Positions 55,248-64,000 of a stretch of 64,000 bases of DNA are shown one piece after another. Each line of letters opens with the position of its first letter. Positions within the stretch are counted from its first letter, which is position 1. The DNA lies in the NCBI GenBank assembly GCA_030263475.1, contig SZPC01000002.1, positions 1 through 64,000 on the forward strand, given 5' to 3'. Source of the stretch: OLB4 sp002050165 (GTDB taxonomy: Bacteria > Bacteroidota > Ignavibacteria > Tepidaquicellales > Tepidaquicellaceae). The notes below the pieces were generated by a model. The model searched no databases. It was not told the DNA's origin and saw only the letters and a list, made by a program, of their open reading frames with translations. Position numbers and translations under genes: made by a program.

Positions 55248-56645
55248 TTATTTTACGAAGGCCATCTTCTTCACGATTTTTGACTCGTTTGTTTTAAGTT
55301 CGTAAAAATAAATCCCACTGGTGAGAGAATATTCAGATGCATCAAACCGTACTTCGTAATTTCCTGCATCACGGCGGTCATTTATGATTTGTGCAACTTC
55401 TTTCCCAGACATGTTGAACACTTTCAAAGATACATTTGTGTTCTTCGGTAATGAGAATTTAATTATTGTACTTGGGTTGAACGGGTTCGGGAAATTTTGT
55501 TCAAGTCTGAAATTCTCCGGAATTGTGTTAGATACATTCCCGGCATTTAGCATGGTAATAGTTGGTTTCAAAACGTAAAGCCCTGTATTCATATCCGATG
55601 CAATGATTTTTCCTGAAGGGAACATATAAACACCCCAACAACCGGTGAAAGTGTTTGTGTTAGTTGAGGGTCGCGAATCGTACCATGCAACCTCTGTCGG
55701 GTTTGTAGGATCTGAAATATCGAGTAATCTTATCCCTGCAGTGTAATGAGCTATCAGCGCATAATCACCGTAAATTTCTACGTTGTGAACGATTGAAGTT
55801 GTTATGCCGGTTGGGGTCCATGAATTAACGTACATGATATTGTTCAGGTCTTCAATGTTCCATACTTTAAGTTTACCCGGAGGATTGTCTGTTTCATCTG
55901 TTGTAAAGATATACTTCTTGTCCGTTGTTAGCGCTGAATTGTGCGTAAATGGGTTAGGAATAGTTGAGAATGAAGTTATAGTTTGAGGGTTATCTTTGTT
56001 GGTAATATCAACTATCGAAAGCAAACCTTCGTAAATATTTGAGAGATACATTGTGTCATCAATAATTCTTGAATCATGAACGTAATATTGGTTCCACGAT
56101 CCACGCAGAACAGGCACTTCCGGATTTGAAGTAAGGTCAACTATTTTAGTCCCGTTTCCGAATGAAGAATTGCAACCGTTGAGGTACAAATATGGACCGT
56201 CCTGTGAAATCGTATGTGTTCTTGAATGACCGGGTAGAGTAAACTTTCCCACATATCTCACCGAATCGGGAAGATATTGAAGGTCCACAATCTGAATTGC
56301 AGTGTTTGAAGCTTCTGAGACAATGTAAGCGTAATGAGAATACACTTTCATTTCCCTCCATCCGTTACCGGAACTACTAATAGGTGCCGGTGTCTGGACG
56401 AAACCTACTTCAACGATATTTGCCGAATCAGTTACATCGTAAAATACTGTTCCGGTATGGCACCCCAAAATTGCATATTCCCTTCCTGTCGGGGAAAGGT
56501 AACCCCATATGGCAGAATACCGCTGTGAGCCTGTGATGTGTTCATCCTTATTTGCAATCAAAATCATGTTTTGATTTCCTAACTGTGCAAAAAGAGATGG
56601 GCAGAATAAAAGTGACATGAAAAGAACAAAGAGAGAACGTGTCAT
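55248..56645 (-). CDS. T9SS-exported choice-of-anchor B / LVIVD-repeat protein
   Basis: 465 residues. Signal peptide (SLFVLFMSLLFCPSLFAQ), then LVIVD-type propeller repeats (AIQIVDLQYLPD, GLLSIVDITNKDNP, GIRLLDISDPTNP) as in the choice-of-anchor B family. The last 82 residues are a type IX sorting domain starting NFPNPFNP at 384. Binding target unknown. Monocistronic with a strong terminator; divergent from the FG-GAP gene. Confidence 0.9.
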   Translation of the reverse strand: MTRSLFVLFMSLLFCPSLFAQLGNQNMILIANKDEHITGSQRYSAIWGYLSPTGREYAILGCHTGTVFYDVTDSANIVEVGFVQTPAPISSSGNGWREMKVYSHYAYIVSEASNTAIQIVDLQYLPDSVRYVGKFTLPGHSRTHTISQDGPYLYLNGCNSSFGNGTKIVDLTSNPEVPVLRGSWNQYYVHDSRIIDDTMYLSNIYEGLLSIVDITNKDNPQTITSFSTIPNPFTHNSALTTDKKYIFTTDETDNPPGKLKVWNIEDLNNIMYVNSWTPTGITTSIVHNVEIYGDYALIAHYTAGIRLLDISDPTNPTEVAWYDSRPSTNTNTFTGCWGVYMFPSGKIIASDMNTGLYVLKPTITMLNAGNVSNTIPENFRLEQNFPNPFNPSTIIKFSLPKNTNVSLKVFNMSGKEVAQIINDRRDAGNYEVRFDASEYSLTSGIYFYELKTNESKIVKKMAFVK

Positions 56646-56771
56646 TTCCGTTTTTTTGATTTAAATTTGAAGTTGAAATTTTACAGATTCAATATAAAAC
56701 TAATTTTTTTTATTAGTAATGACTTTAAAAAAAATGTCAATTAAATTAGTTTGACTCCAATTTATAATCCC

Positions 56772-58838
56772 ATGAAAAGTTTATTGGTCTTACTGCTGTT
56801 CATTTCGTTTTCGTTGAACCTCGAAGCTCAAAACCTTGTACAAAAATTTGATGGTATTCCGGTAACAATAAGTTCACAACTTTCACAAGTGCCGTTTGAC
56901 GGTGGTCGAGATAACCCCAAAGTTCAGTTCCTTGATATTGATAACGACGGATTGATTGACCTTTTTATGTATGACAAAGATACAACACTTTATTTTTATA
57001 AGAATACCGGAACAGCTTTCAATCCTGAGTTTACATTGATTACCAAAAAGTTTCAGAACCTTAACATAAAAAACTGGTATCACTTTGTTGATTTGTATAA
57101 TAATGGGATATACCACTTGTTCAGCGGTTCACCCGATCAGAAAATATATTTCTACAGGAATAACGGTTCGCCCTCTAATCCACAATTTAATCTTGAGATC
57201 AGCGAACTGAGGTCAACCGGTGATACAGTAATTTATCAGGATGCAAATTCAATCCCGACATTTTTCGATATAGATAATGACGGATTAAAGGATATGTTCC
57301 TCGGATCAGTATCAGGGACAGTTACCCTTTACCGTAACGTCAGTACCACCGGCGAAATCAGATTTCAGTTTCAGACTGATTTTTGGCAAAACATTCTGAT
57401 CATAGGGAAAGCCGATCACGGTGCGAATTCATTTGTGTTTACAGATTTGAACAGTGATGGAGTTTCGGATATTTACTGGGGTGATTTGTTTAATCCGAGT
57501 TTTTACAAATTGACAAATTTCGGAACTTCGGGTAATCCCCAGATGAGCATGACGGATTCAATTAACCCTCCGGGCGATCCATACTTTTCGTACGGTTATA
57601 ATGCACCGAGATTTTCTGACCTTGATAATGACGGTGACCTCGATTTATTTATTACCGTCTTATACATTTCTCAAACTTCTGACAATTTCATTTTTTACGA
57701 AAATATCGGAACGCCACAATCGCCGCAGTTTGTGAGACGAACCGAGAATTATATGAACCCGCTTGATGTCGGAAGTAACAGCAATCCTGTCTTTGCAGAC
57801 CTTAATGGAAACGGTCTTCAAGATTTGATCATCGGGAGTTCCAACAATAAAATATCCCTTTACACAAATTCCGGAACGGCGACGCAACCTGCTTTTAATC
57901 TTACTCATGATTCATTGCCACTTGGAATTTCTCAGTACAATTTTAATCTCAGTCCGGCTTTCGGTGATTTGGATGGTAACGGTACACTTGACCTTTTTGT
58001 CGGCAGCTTTCTAAGGGATTCAATGTGGTATTTCACAAATACAGGTTCCGTTCAGAATCCACAGTTTACATTGCAGGGTACAGTTGCAACTCTGGGGGTT
58101 ACAAATCTCGGACAAAGCAGCACGCCCGCGCTTGTTGATATTGATAGTGATGCTGATCTTGACTTGTTCAGCGGTAACTGGAACGGCAGAATTCATTTTT
58201 ACAGAAATGACGGGACACCGCAGAATCCGCAATTCACATACATTACAAACTTTCTGGATTCAATTGATGTCGGTGATGAGAGCGTTCCAAGATTTTACGA
58301 TATTGATACTAACGGTACATTAGATTTATTTATTGGTAACAGGTTGGGCAGGATTTGGTATTTCAAGAATACCGGAACACCGCAGCAACCGGATTTTACG
58401 TTTGTATCCGATAGTTACAAAGATCTTTATGCGTTCTCAAACGCAGCTCCGCAATGGTGCGATATTGATAACGATACCGATCCAGATATGTTCATCGGGA
58501 ATGTGAAAGGTGGCATAATTTATTATGAGAATCAGGATATTATTGGCATTGAAAATATAAGTAACGAACTGCCCGATGGGTTCAGGCTTTATCCGAATTT
58601 CCCCAACCCGTTTAATCCGGTAACCAACATAAGGTTTGACCTCGTTAAAAGCGGAACTGTAACATTGAGAATTTTTGATATTGCGGGACGTTTAATTTCA
58701 ATACCTTTTAAAGGTTATTTATCATCCGGAAGCTACAGCTATTCCTTTGATGCGACTGGTTTGACGAGCGGCGTTTACTTTTACAGTATTGAAGCAGGCG
58801 ACCGGACAAAAACGAACAGAATGGTCTTACTTAAATAA
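56772..58838 (+). CDS. T9SS-exported FG-GAP/VCBS repeat protein
   Basis: 688 residues from the ATG at 56772 (a TTG at 56751 only adds seven residues before the signal peptide). Signal peptide ends near NLEAQN. At least eight calcium-binding repeats of the DIDNDGLIDLF / DLDNDGDLDLF / DLDGNGTLDLF form, as in integrin-like propellers, spaced 55-75 residues, each followed by FYKNTGT-like blades. Sorting domain starts NFPNPFNP at 609. Probably a surface adhesin or binding scaffold. It ends 12 bases from the convergent ptsI. Confidence 0.92.
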   Translation: MKSLLVLLLFISFSLNLEAQNLVQKFDGIPVTISSQLSQVPFDGGRDNPKVQFLDIDNDGLIDLFMYDKDTTLYFYKNTGTAFNPEFTLITKKFQNLNIKNWYHFVDLYNNGIYHLFSGSPDQKIYFYRNNGSPSNPQFNLEISELRSTGDTVIYQDANSIPTFFDIDNDGLKDMFLGSVSGTVTLYRNVSTTGEIRFQFQTDFWQNILIIGKADHGANSFVFTDLNSDGVSDIYWGDLFNPSFYKLTNFGTSGNPQMSMTDSINPPGDPYFSYGYNAPRFSDLDNDGDLDLFITVLYISQTSDNFIFYENIGTPQSPQFVRRTENYMNPLDVGSNSNPVFADLNGNGLQDLIIGSSNNKISLYTNSGTATQPAFNLTHDSLPLGISQYNFNLSPAFGDLDGNGTLDLFVGSFLRDSMWYFTNTGSVQNPQFTLQGTVATLGVTNLGQSSTPALVDIDSDADLDLFSGNWNGRIHFYRNDGTPQNPQFTYITNFLDSIDVGDESVPRFYDIDTNGTLDLFIGNRLGRIWYFKNTGTPQQPDFTFVSDSYKDLYAFSNAAPQWCDIDNDTDPDMFIGNVKGGIIYYENQDIIGIENISNELPDGFRLYPNFPNPFNPVTNIRFDLVKSGTVTLRIFDIAGRLISIPFKGYLSSGSYSYSFDATGLTSGVYFYSIEAGDRTKTNRMVLLK

Positions 58839-58850
58839 ATTTCAGAGACG

Positions 58851-60635
58851 TCAGGGAAGGCTTATTTGAGTGGATTCATCTGTTAGGCCGATGTTGTTTT
58901 TACTTTTATCAATTCGTGTTGATTCGTATTGATAGGTAAGTTTCTGGCGGATTGATACGGCATTGTTGCAGTTTAAAATTTCTTCCGCAAGTTTTTCCGC
59001 AGAATTAAAATTTGTGTTCCTGATTAAGCTTTTTATTTCCGGATATTCATAAGGAACAACGCTCATCTCGTCAATTCCTAACCCAGTTAATAATACAGTT
59101 GCTTTTGGATCGGAAGCCATTTCACCGCAAAGGCTAACGGGTATTTTGTTTTCGTGGGCTATGTCAATAATTTTTTTAATGAACCTTATAACGGCTGGGT
59201 GGAAGCTGTCGAACAGGTCTGCAACTTTTTCATTTCCTCTGTCAACTGCAATCAGATACTGAATAAGGTCATTTGTGCCAATACTGAAAAAATCCACTTC
59301 CTTCGCAAGTTCAGACGCAATAAAGTAAACCGAGGGGACTTCAACCATAATCCCTACTTTAATTTCAGTGTCGTAAGATATTTCATTCTCATCAAGTTCA
59401 CGCTTAACCTCATCAAGTATTTCCTTTGCCCTCCGGAACTCGAGCAGCGAAGAAATCATCGGAAACATTATTCTAATGTTTCTAAGTGTTGACGCCATAA
59501 GGATTGCCCGGAGTTGCTCCCGGAAAACAATCTCCTTATCGAGACACAACCTTATGCCGCGCCAGCCGAGAAACGGGTTCGCTTCCCTTTGTGAACCGGG
59601 TAATAATTTATCGCCGCCAATATCGTATGTTCTGATAGTAACGGTTTTCGGATAAACTACATTTGCAATGTGTGAGTATTCATCGTATTGATATTTTTCG
59701 GATGGGAAATCGCCGGCTTCAAGGAAAAGGTGTTCGGTTCTGTACAATCCAATGTCGCAATGACCGTACTTTGTTACAAAATCTATTTCCTCGTCAAACT
59801 CAATATTTACCGTGAGAGATACTGTTTTACCATCGAGAGTTTCGCTCGGCAGGTCAATAAATTTCAGAAGGGTATTTTCATAATTTTTAACTTCGGAGAG
59901 TTTTTGTTCGTAGCGCTCAAGAGTTTCGCCGGTCGGATTAGTAATTACCAACCCTTCGAATCCGTCGAGGATAATGAATTCACCGGTTTTAATCTGAAAT
60001 GAAAAATTTTTAATTCCGGTAACAGCCGGCACCCTAAGCGCACGTGAGATTATGGCAGCGTGCGAAGTTGTACCGCCTACGTCTGTAACATATCCCTGAA
60101 CTTTTCGCCTGCTGAAAAGGATTGTATCCGCCGGTGTAAGCTCGTGCGCAACAATGATAGAGTTCTCCTCGACCTTTGAAACCAGTTTATCGCTCTTCAT
60201 ATTTCTGATGACGCGATTTTTTACATCTTCAATATCAGAGAACCGTTGTCTGAAATATTCATCGGTAGAATTGAAAAAAATTTTCCCCAAAGTCTGAATT
60301 TCATCGTGAAAAATATATCCAGCAGTTCGTTTCTCTATCTGTATCCGTTCACGGATTTTATTAATGAAGTACTGATCGTTTAAAATTTCAATCTGTGCGT
60401 CAAATATCATTGAATCATCGTTCCCGATTCTCTCTTTGGAAATTTCAAATATTTTCTTCAGCTCCTTAAGCGACCGCTCAATTGCTTTATCGAATTCCTC
60501 AAGTTCAAGTGATATCTCCCGCTCGTGAAGTTCACCGTCGTCTATTATTATATCGCTCTTTTGATACCTGTAAACCCGGCTATAAGAAATTCCGGGAGAC
60601 GCAGGTATTCCCTGATATATTGTTTCCTGGGACAA
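58851..60635 (-). CDS. ptsI: PEP-protein phosphotransferase (Enzyme I)
   Basis: 594 residues from TTG, usual length. Transfers phosphate from PEP to HPr. Phosphohistidine His192 in GGTTSHAAIISR (E. coli His189), then RTYDIGGDKLLP, MVEVPSVYFIA, FSIGTNDLIQYL and SLCGEMASDP. No ptsH follows it here. Only one EIIA (24502-24972) and no permease are in the window, suggesting a regulatory PTS. Confidence 0.96.
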   Translation of the reverse strand: MSQETIYQGIPASPGISYSRVYRYQKSDIIIDDGELHEREISLELEEFDKAIERSLKELKKIFEISKERIGNDDSMIFDAQIEILNDQYFINKIRERIQIEKRTAGYIFHDEIQTLGKIFFNSTDEYFRQRFSDIEDVKNRVIRNMKSDKLVSKVEENSIIVAHELTPADTILFSRRKVQGYVTDVGGTTSHAAIISRALRVPAVTGIKNFSFQIKTGEFIILDGFEGLVITNPTGETLERYEQKLSEVKNYENTLLKFIDLPSETLDGKTVSLTVNIEFDEEIDFVTKYGHCDIGLYRTEHLFLEAGDFPSEKYQYDEYSHIANVVYPKTVTIRTYDIGGDKLLPGSQREANPFLGWRGIRLCLDKEIVFREQLRAILMASTLRNIRIMFPMISSLLEFRRAKEILDEVKRELDENEISYDTEIKVGIMVEVPSVYFIASELAKEVDFFSIGTNDLIQYLIAVDRGNEKVADLFDSFHPAVIRFIKKIIDIAHENKIPVSLCGEMASDPKATVLLTGLGIDEMSVVPYEYPEIKSLIRNTNFNSAEKLAEEILNCNNAVSIRQKLTYQYESTRIDKSKNNIGLTDESTQISLP

Positions 60636-60703
60636 GGTTGAAATTGGATAGTTTAAGGAATATAAAATTTTAATATCAGAAAATGTATGAGAATATTATT
60701 CAA

Positions 60704-61573
60704 CTATTCAAGTGCGATATTGGCAATATCATTCTCGAGTGCGAACCTGACAGCAGATTCTACGTTATCGAAGATGAACAAAATTTTATACGGAATATAT
60801 TCCACATTGCCATTCTCTTCGACAGCCCAGACAGGCATGGAAATATTCTCGCTAAATCCGCGAAGTAATCTTATCAGGCAAATTGAGAATTCACCGTTAC
60901 CTTGATTTGTTGAAGCTATGGATTTAATCTTGCAAATTATCAAATCATCTTTTTGCGAAAGGTCAATCTCTGATAGATCTGAATTTTCCGTCATCATTTC
61001 GTAACCGCTTTGCGCTTCACTTAGCAGTATCATCTCAATTGAATGAATACCGTCGTTTGTTTCGGCTATTTTGTTAATTTTATAAACCGTATTGCCAAAC
61101 CAGATTTCATTGTGTATAACAGGCGAGACTTCATTTATTGTACTTACAAGTCCGCCTGTGTTTGTTTTAATCTGAATTTTATTTGAAGTAGAATGTAAAA
61201 ACACATGCGATAATCCGATTTTAAATGTGCTGTCAGGAACAAGAGTGATTGAGTCCCTCTGCAAAGCGGAAGGTAATAATTCTACCGAAGTATCTATTGA
61301 GATAATCCCGGGAAGCCTGTAACCTGTTTTAATGATTTCGTTGATGTAATAAATCCCGCTGTCGATGGAATGTAACTTATCACCAGAAAGGTAAACACTC
61401 TCATTTCCGTTTACCGTAACCCGCGCGAACATTGTTGATACCGAATATTCTATCGAAACAAGTTTAATATAATTTGAACCTGCAAGTGCTGAGTCCCCTT
61501 CAGTAATAATTATGGGATCAAAGTTTGCTGACAGTGTTAATGGAAAAAATAATATGAGAAAAAAATATTTCAA
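60704..61573 (-). CDS. exported protein coupled to dnaG
   Basis: 289 residues from a TTG that overlaps the dnaG stop (TTGA). A signal peptide (YFFLILFFPLTLSANF) is clear. The rest is beta-rich, with repeated hydrophobic strands (VSTMFARVTVNGNESVYLSG, ISTDTSVELLP-like). No family is recognised. The link to dnaG by overlap is probably organisational. Confidence 0.6.
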   Translation of the reverse strand: MKYFFLILFFPLTLSANFDPIIITEGDSALAGSNYIKLVSIEYSVSTMFARVTVNGNESVYLSGDKLHSIDSGIYYINEIIKTGYRLPGIISIDTSVELLPSALQRDSITLVPDSTFKIGLSHVFLHSTSNKIQIKTNTGGLVSTINEVSPVIHNEIWFGNTVYKINKIAETNDGIHSIEMILLSEAQSGYEMMTENSDLSEIDLSQKDDLIICKIKSIASTNQGNGEFSICLIRLLRGFSENISMPVWAVEENGNVEYIPYKILFIFDNVESAVRFALENDIANIALE

Positions 61574-63405
61574 TTTTTGGAAAGCTGGAAAATTTCTTTT
61601 TTTAGCTTAACACATTCATCGAGCTTAGAACTATCTTTTGCTTTCTCTTTGTATTCGCGTTCAAGTTTTTCAATACGAAGTGTTTTAATCAACCCCTTTA
61701 CCGACTCCAAATAGTTCATTTTTATTGAAGCCACACTGTTGAGAATAGCATTTCTATCCTTTATACCGGCATCGTTGACTTTATATTTTTCCGTTGAAGC
61801 TGCTGCAATAATCTCAATTAATTTCTCATCCTTGATTGAATTCATTATTTTCGCAACGTCAATTTTCCCATCATTTAAATATTCATCGAGGAACAATTGG
61901 ATAATTTTCAATGCGTGTTCTGACCGAATGAATGAAGTCTCAAGGTTATTTTCAAGATATTCTATAACCTCGTTATCGCCGTGAATAAAGTGCTCAATCA
62001 GTTCAGTTTCAATGCGTGAAATTACTGATTGTTTGTTTTTTTTTAGATTGTTGAATGGTTGTTCCTTCCTGATTTCTGTAAATGATTTTACTGCAGTATT
62101 TTTTTTCAACGCTATATTCAGTTCATCCTGCAGGAGCGATTCGTAGAGTCCGTATTCCGAAGCTAATTTTTTTATGTAGAAGGATCGTTTGATTTTATCC
62201 GGAATGAACGAGATAAAATAAATTATCTCCCTAATGAAATTTGTTTTATCTGCAACGGATTTTAGTTTATTTTCTTTCGCCAAAAGATTTGAAATAAACT
62301 CGATGAAATCGCTGCCGGAATTTATAAGTTGTCCGAACTCATTGATACCTTTATTTGCTATGTAAGAATCTGGGTCTTCGTTTTCAGGGAACACCGTAAT
62401 TCTAAGCTCCGCGCCGCCTTGCAGTATTTTCTCTATCCCACGTTTGGCGGCTTTTATACCTGCAAAATCGCCATCAAATAAAATTGAAACATTTGATGTA
62501 TAACGCGACAGGATTTTTACCTGATCATCTGTAAGCGACGTTCCGCTGGACGAAACACAGTTTGTGAATTTAGCCTGCACGAGTGCAATAAGATCCATAT
62601 AACCTTCAACAAGCAGAACCCTTTTTTCTGACCTGATTGAATCCTTTGCAAAATTCAAACCGTAAAGAATTTTACTTTTATTGTAAATTTTGCTCTCAGG
62701 TGAATTGATATATTTTGCTGTATTGTCATCTTCAAACAGTTTCCTGCCCCCGAATGCAACTACTTTACCACTTTCGTTAAATATCGGGAACATTAGCCTT
62801 CCCCTGAACCGATCATAATACTTATTATCCTTTGTGCTCTTGACGATTAAGCCGGCTTTCTCCAGATTGTCATCAGAAAATTCCGTATTCTCTCTGAAGT
62901 AATCATGAAGGGAATTCCAGTCCTTTTTTGCGTAACCTAAACCGAATTTTTTTATCGTGTAATCTTTTAAATTTCGTTTCCGTAGATAGGAAAAGATAAA
63001 ATCCTTTTCTGCTCCGCTCAGGTCAAACAATGTATCATGAAAGTATCTTGCTGCGATTTTGTTAATCTCAAGCAAGAGGGTAATTTCATTTGTCAGGTCA
63101 GGAGAATAAGATTGAAGGTCAAGCGCGATTCCCGCCCTTTGAGCAAGTTTTTCAACCGCGTCCATGAACGTAATCTTTTCGATATTCTGAACAAACTTAA
63201 ACAGGTTACCGCTTGCTCCACATGAGAAACAGTGATATACCCGCTTTTCCTGCGAAATGCTCATGGATGGATTTTTATCCTGATGGAACGGGCAAATCGC
63301 AAGATATGATTTACCGCTGTTCTTCACTCTTGTGTAAGATGAAATCACCTCAACGATATCATTTGCCTGAGCAATTTCGTTTATTTTTTCCTCGCTTATC
63401 CTCAT
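61570..63405 (-). CDS. dnaG: DNA primase
   Basis: 611 residues from the ATG at 63405; a TTG three bases upstream is also in frame. Synthesises RNA primers for replication. CHC2 zinc ribbon Cys38, His41, Cys59, Cys62 (ICPFHQDKNPSM, YHCFSCG), the RNA polymerase domain (RGRLMFPIFNESGKVVAFGGR), TOPRIM with LLVEGYMDLIAL and SILFDGDFAGIKA, and a helical C-terminal DnaB-interaction part. All core parts are present. Confidence 0.96.
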   Translation of the reverse strand: MRISEEKINEIAQANDIVEVISSYTRVKNSGKSYLAICPFHQDKNPSMSISQEKRVYHCFSCGASGNLFKFVQNIEKITFMDAVEKLAQRAGIALDLQSYSPDLTNEITLLLEINKIAARYFHDTLFDLSGAEKDFIFSYLRKRNLKDYTIKKFGLGYAKKDWNSLHDYFRENTEFSDDNLEKAGLIVKSTKDNKYYDRFRGRLMFPIFNESGKVVAFGGRKLFEDDNTAKYINSPESKIYNKSKILYGLNFAKDSIRSEKRVLLVEGYMDLIALVQAKFTNCVSSSGTSLTDDQVKILSRYTSNVSILFDGDFAGIKAAKRGIEKILQGGAELRITVFPENEDPDSYIANKGINEFGQLINSGSDFIEFISNLLAKENKLKSVADKTNFIREIIYFISFIPDKIKRSFYIKKLASEYGLYESLLQDELNIALKKNTAVKSFTEIRKEQPFNNLKKNKQSVISRIETELIEHFIHGDNEVIEYLENNLETSFIRSEHALKIIQLFLDEYLNDGKIDVAKIMNSIKDEKLIEIIAAASTEKYKVNDAGIKDRNAILNSVASIKMNYLESVKGLIKTLRIEKLEREYKEKAKDSSKLDECVKLKKEIFQLSKN

Positions 63406-63656
63406 CAACTGAAAATAATAATTCTATAAACCATAAACGATGTTTGAATTACTGTGCTGACTGTGAAAACCATCTGAACAATCATTTTTATTAAGTTTTT
63501 TCCCTTTCTAAGGAAACCGGTATTACCTCACTAAGTAAAAAACATTAGTTCTGTGTTTATATTGCTAAAGAACAATTCTTATAACCGAATGAGGTGCCGA
63601 TTCGGATATTATTAAGCAATTTAATTTAGAAACAAAATTAAACATATTTGATTAAG

Positions 63657-64000
63657 ATGAAGAAAATTTTATACATCTGTGGTTCTCTGAACCAAACTTC
63701 AATGTTGCATAAAATTTCCCTTGAGTTACCCGATTACGATGCTTACTTCACTCCTTATTATGCCGATGGAAAAGAAAATCTGGTTGCAAAGCTCGGGTTA
63801 CTTGATTTCTCAATTCTTGGTGGAAAGTTCAGGGAGAATACAGAAAGATATCTCAGGGAAAATCAATTGAAGTTCGATTACAGAGGGGAGAATAATGATT
63901 ACGACCTTGTTGTATCCTGCAGCGATCTGATTGTGCAAAAAAACATTAAAGACAAACGTATCGTGCTTGTTCAGGAAGGAATGACCGATCCGGAGAATGT
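63657..64000 (+). CDS. N-terminal part of an unrecognised protein, cut by the window edge
   Basis: ORF open from the ATG at 63657 to the end, 114 codons so far. N-terminus KKILYICGSLNQTSMLHKIS looks like a Rossmann strand, followed by YFTPYYADGKENLVAKLGLL and DLVVSCSDLIVQKNI, then VLVQEGMTDPEN. It resembles glycosyltransferase-like or CDP-glycerol-type proteins of uncertain role. Not enough sequence to name it. Confidence 0.6.
   Translation, partial: MKKILYICGSLNQTSMLHKISLELPDYDAYFTPYYADGKENLVAKLGLLDFSILGGKFRENTERYLRENQLKFDYRGENNDYDLVVSCSDLIVQKNIKDKRIVLVQEGMTDPEN

Noticed and set aside
1..64000. tRNA, rRNA, CRISPR, insertion sequences, prophage
   Set aside because: Scanned by eye for tRNA arm patterns, regular repeats, transposase motifs and phage genes; none was found. 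A tRNAscan or repeat search could still find something short.

Overview
The window is A+T-rich bacterial chromosome with dense, mostly operonic genes on both strands. It looks like a free-living relative of Bacteroidota/Chlorobiota, most likely Ignavibacteria-like. Three secreted proteins end in the type IX secretion (Por) sorting domain with the N[YF]PNPFNP signature (minus-strand genes ending at 94 and 55248, plus-strand gene ending at 58838). IspG is the long form with an inserted central domain. Possible promoters are of the Bacteroidota TAnnTTTG type, strong Shine-Dalgarno sequences are rare, and TTG starts are common. No rRNA, tRNA, CRISPR array, insertion sequence or prophage was seen.

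Layout. 0-5.3 kb (minus): a T9SS-exported YCF48/BNR propeller, a YiiX-type permuted papain-fold protein with a small exported neighbour, and a DUF853 HerA-like ATPase preceded by a 52-residue ORF. 5.5-9.2 kb (plus): ispG, a YceI protein and lipA. 9.3-10 kb: an exported, very basic protein with two WNGKxYTT repeats. 10.4-15.1 kb: a TPR-like exported protein, a GNAT enzyme, a PAS histidine kinase coupled to a response regulator whose frame is broken at an A run, and a divergent GroES-like protein. 15.2-30 kb (plus): mtaB, an orphan ABC ATPase, enoyl-CoA hydratase, a HisC-like aminotransferase, DUF192, an AlkA-like glycosylase, LemA, a sugar nucleotidyltransferase fused to a phosphomannomutase-like domain, a PtsN-like EIIA, an M61 peptidase, pyruvate phosphate dikinase and a PepSY protein.

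30-38.6 kb (minus): an OsmC gene without a normal start that abuts aat in the same frame, aat itself with a 54-residue partner in locally G+C-richer DNA, queG, then the ribF-rpsO-pnp-STAS cluster ending in a clear terminator, a peroxiredoxin, queA, a GNAT gene with a second homopolymer frame break, and DUF423. 38.7-41.4 kb (plus): ispF, a PAP2 phosphatase and lnt; lnt probably starts at a CTG inside the upstream stop. 41.4-44.3 kb (minus): free-methionine-(R)-sulfoxide reductase, HU, and a membrane-anchored HU-SPOR protein, joined by ATGA/TTGA overlaps. 44.4-56.6 kb (minus): envelope proteins, including a YVTN propeller with a CX4CH haem-like motif, two large proteins sharing an N-terminal module (one barrel-like, one Cys-rich and modular), and a T9SS LVIVD propeller. 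56.8-64 kb: a T9SS FG-GAP protein, ptsI, an exported protein coupled to dnaG, dnaG, and the first third or so of an unrecognised gene cut by the window edge.

Most of the content is core metabolism (isoprenoids, lipoate, tRNA modification, RNA decay, replication) mixed with envelope and export functions. The most unusual points are the HU/HU-TM-SPOR operon, the paired exported giants, the two frame breaks that a length of exactly eight A would repair, the non-canonical starts overlapping stop codons (TTGA, CTGA), and the truncated osmC next to a compositionally distinct aat block. No clear-cut novel defence or mobile system was found.
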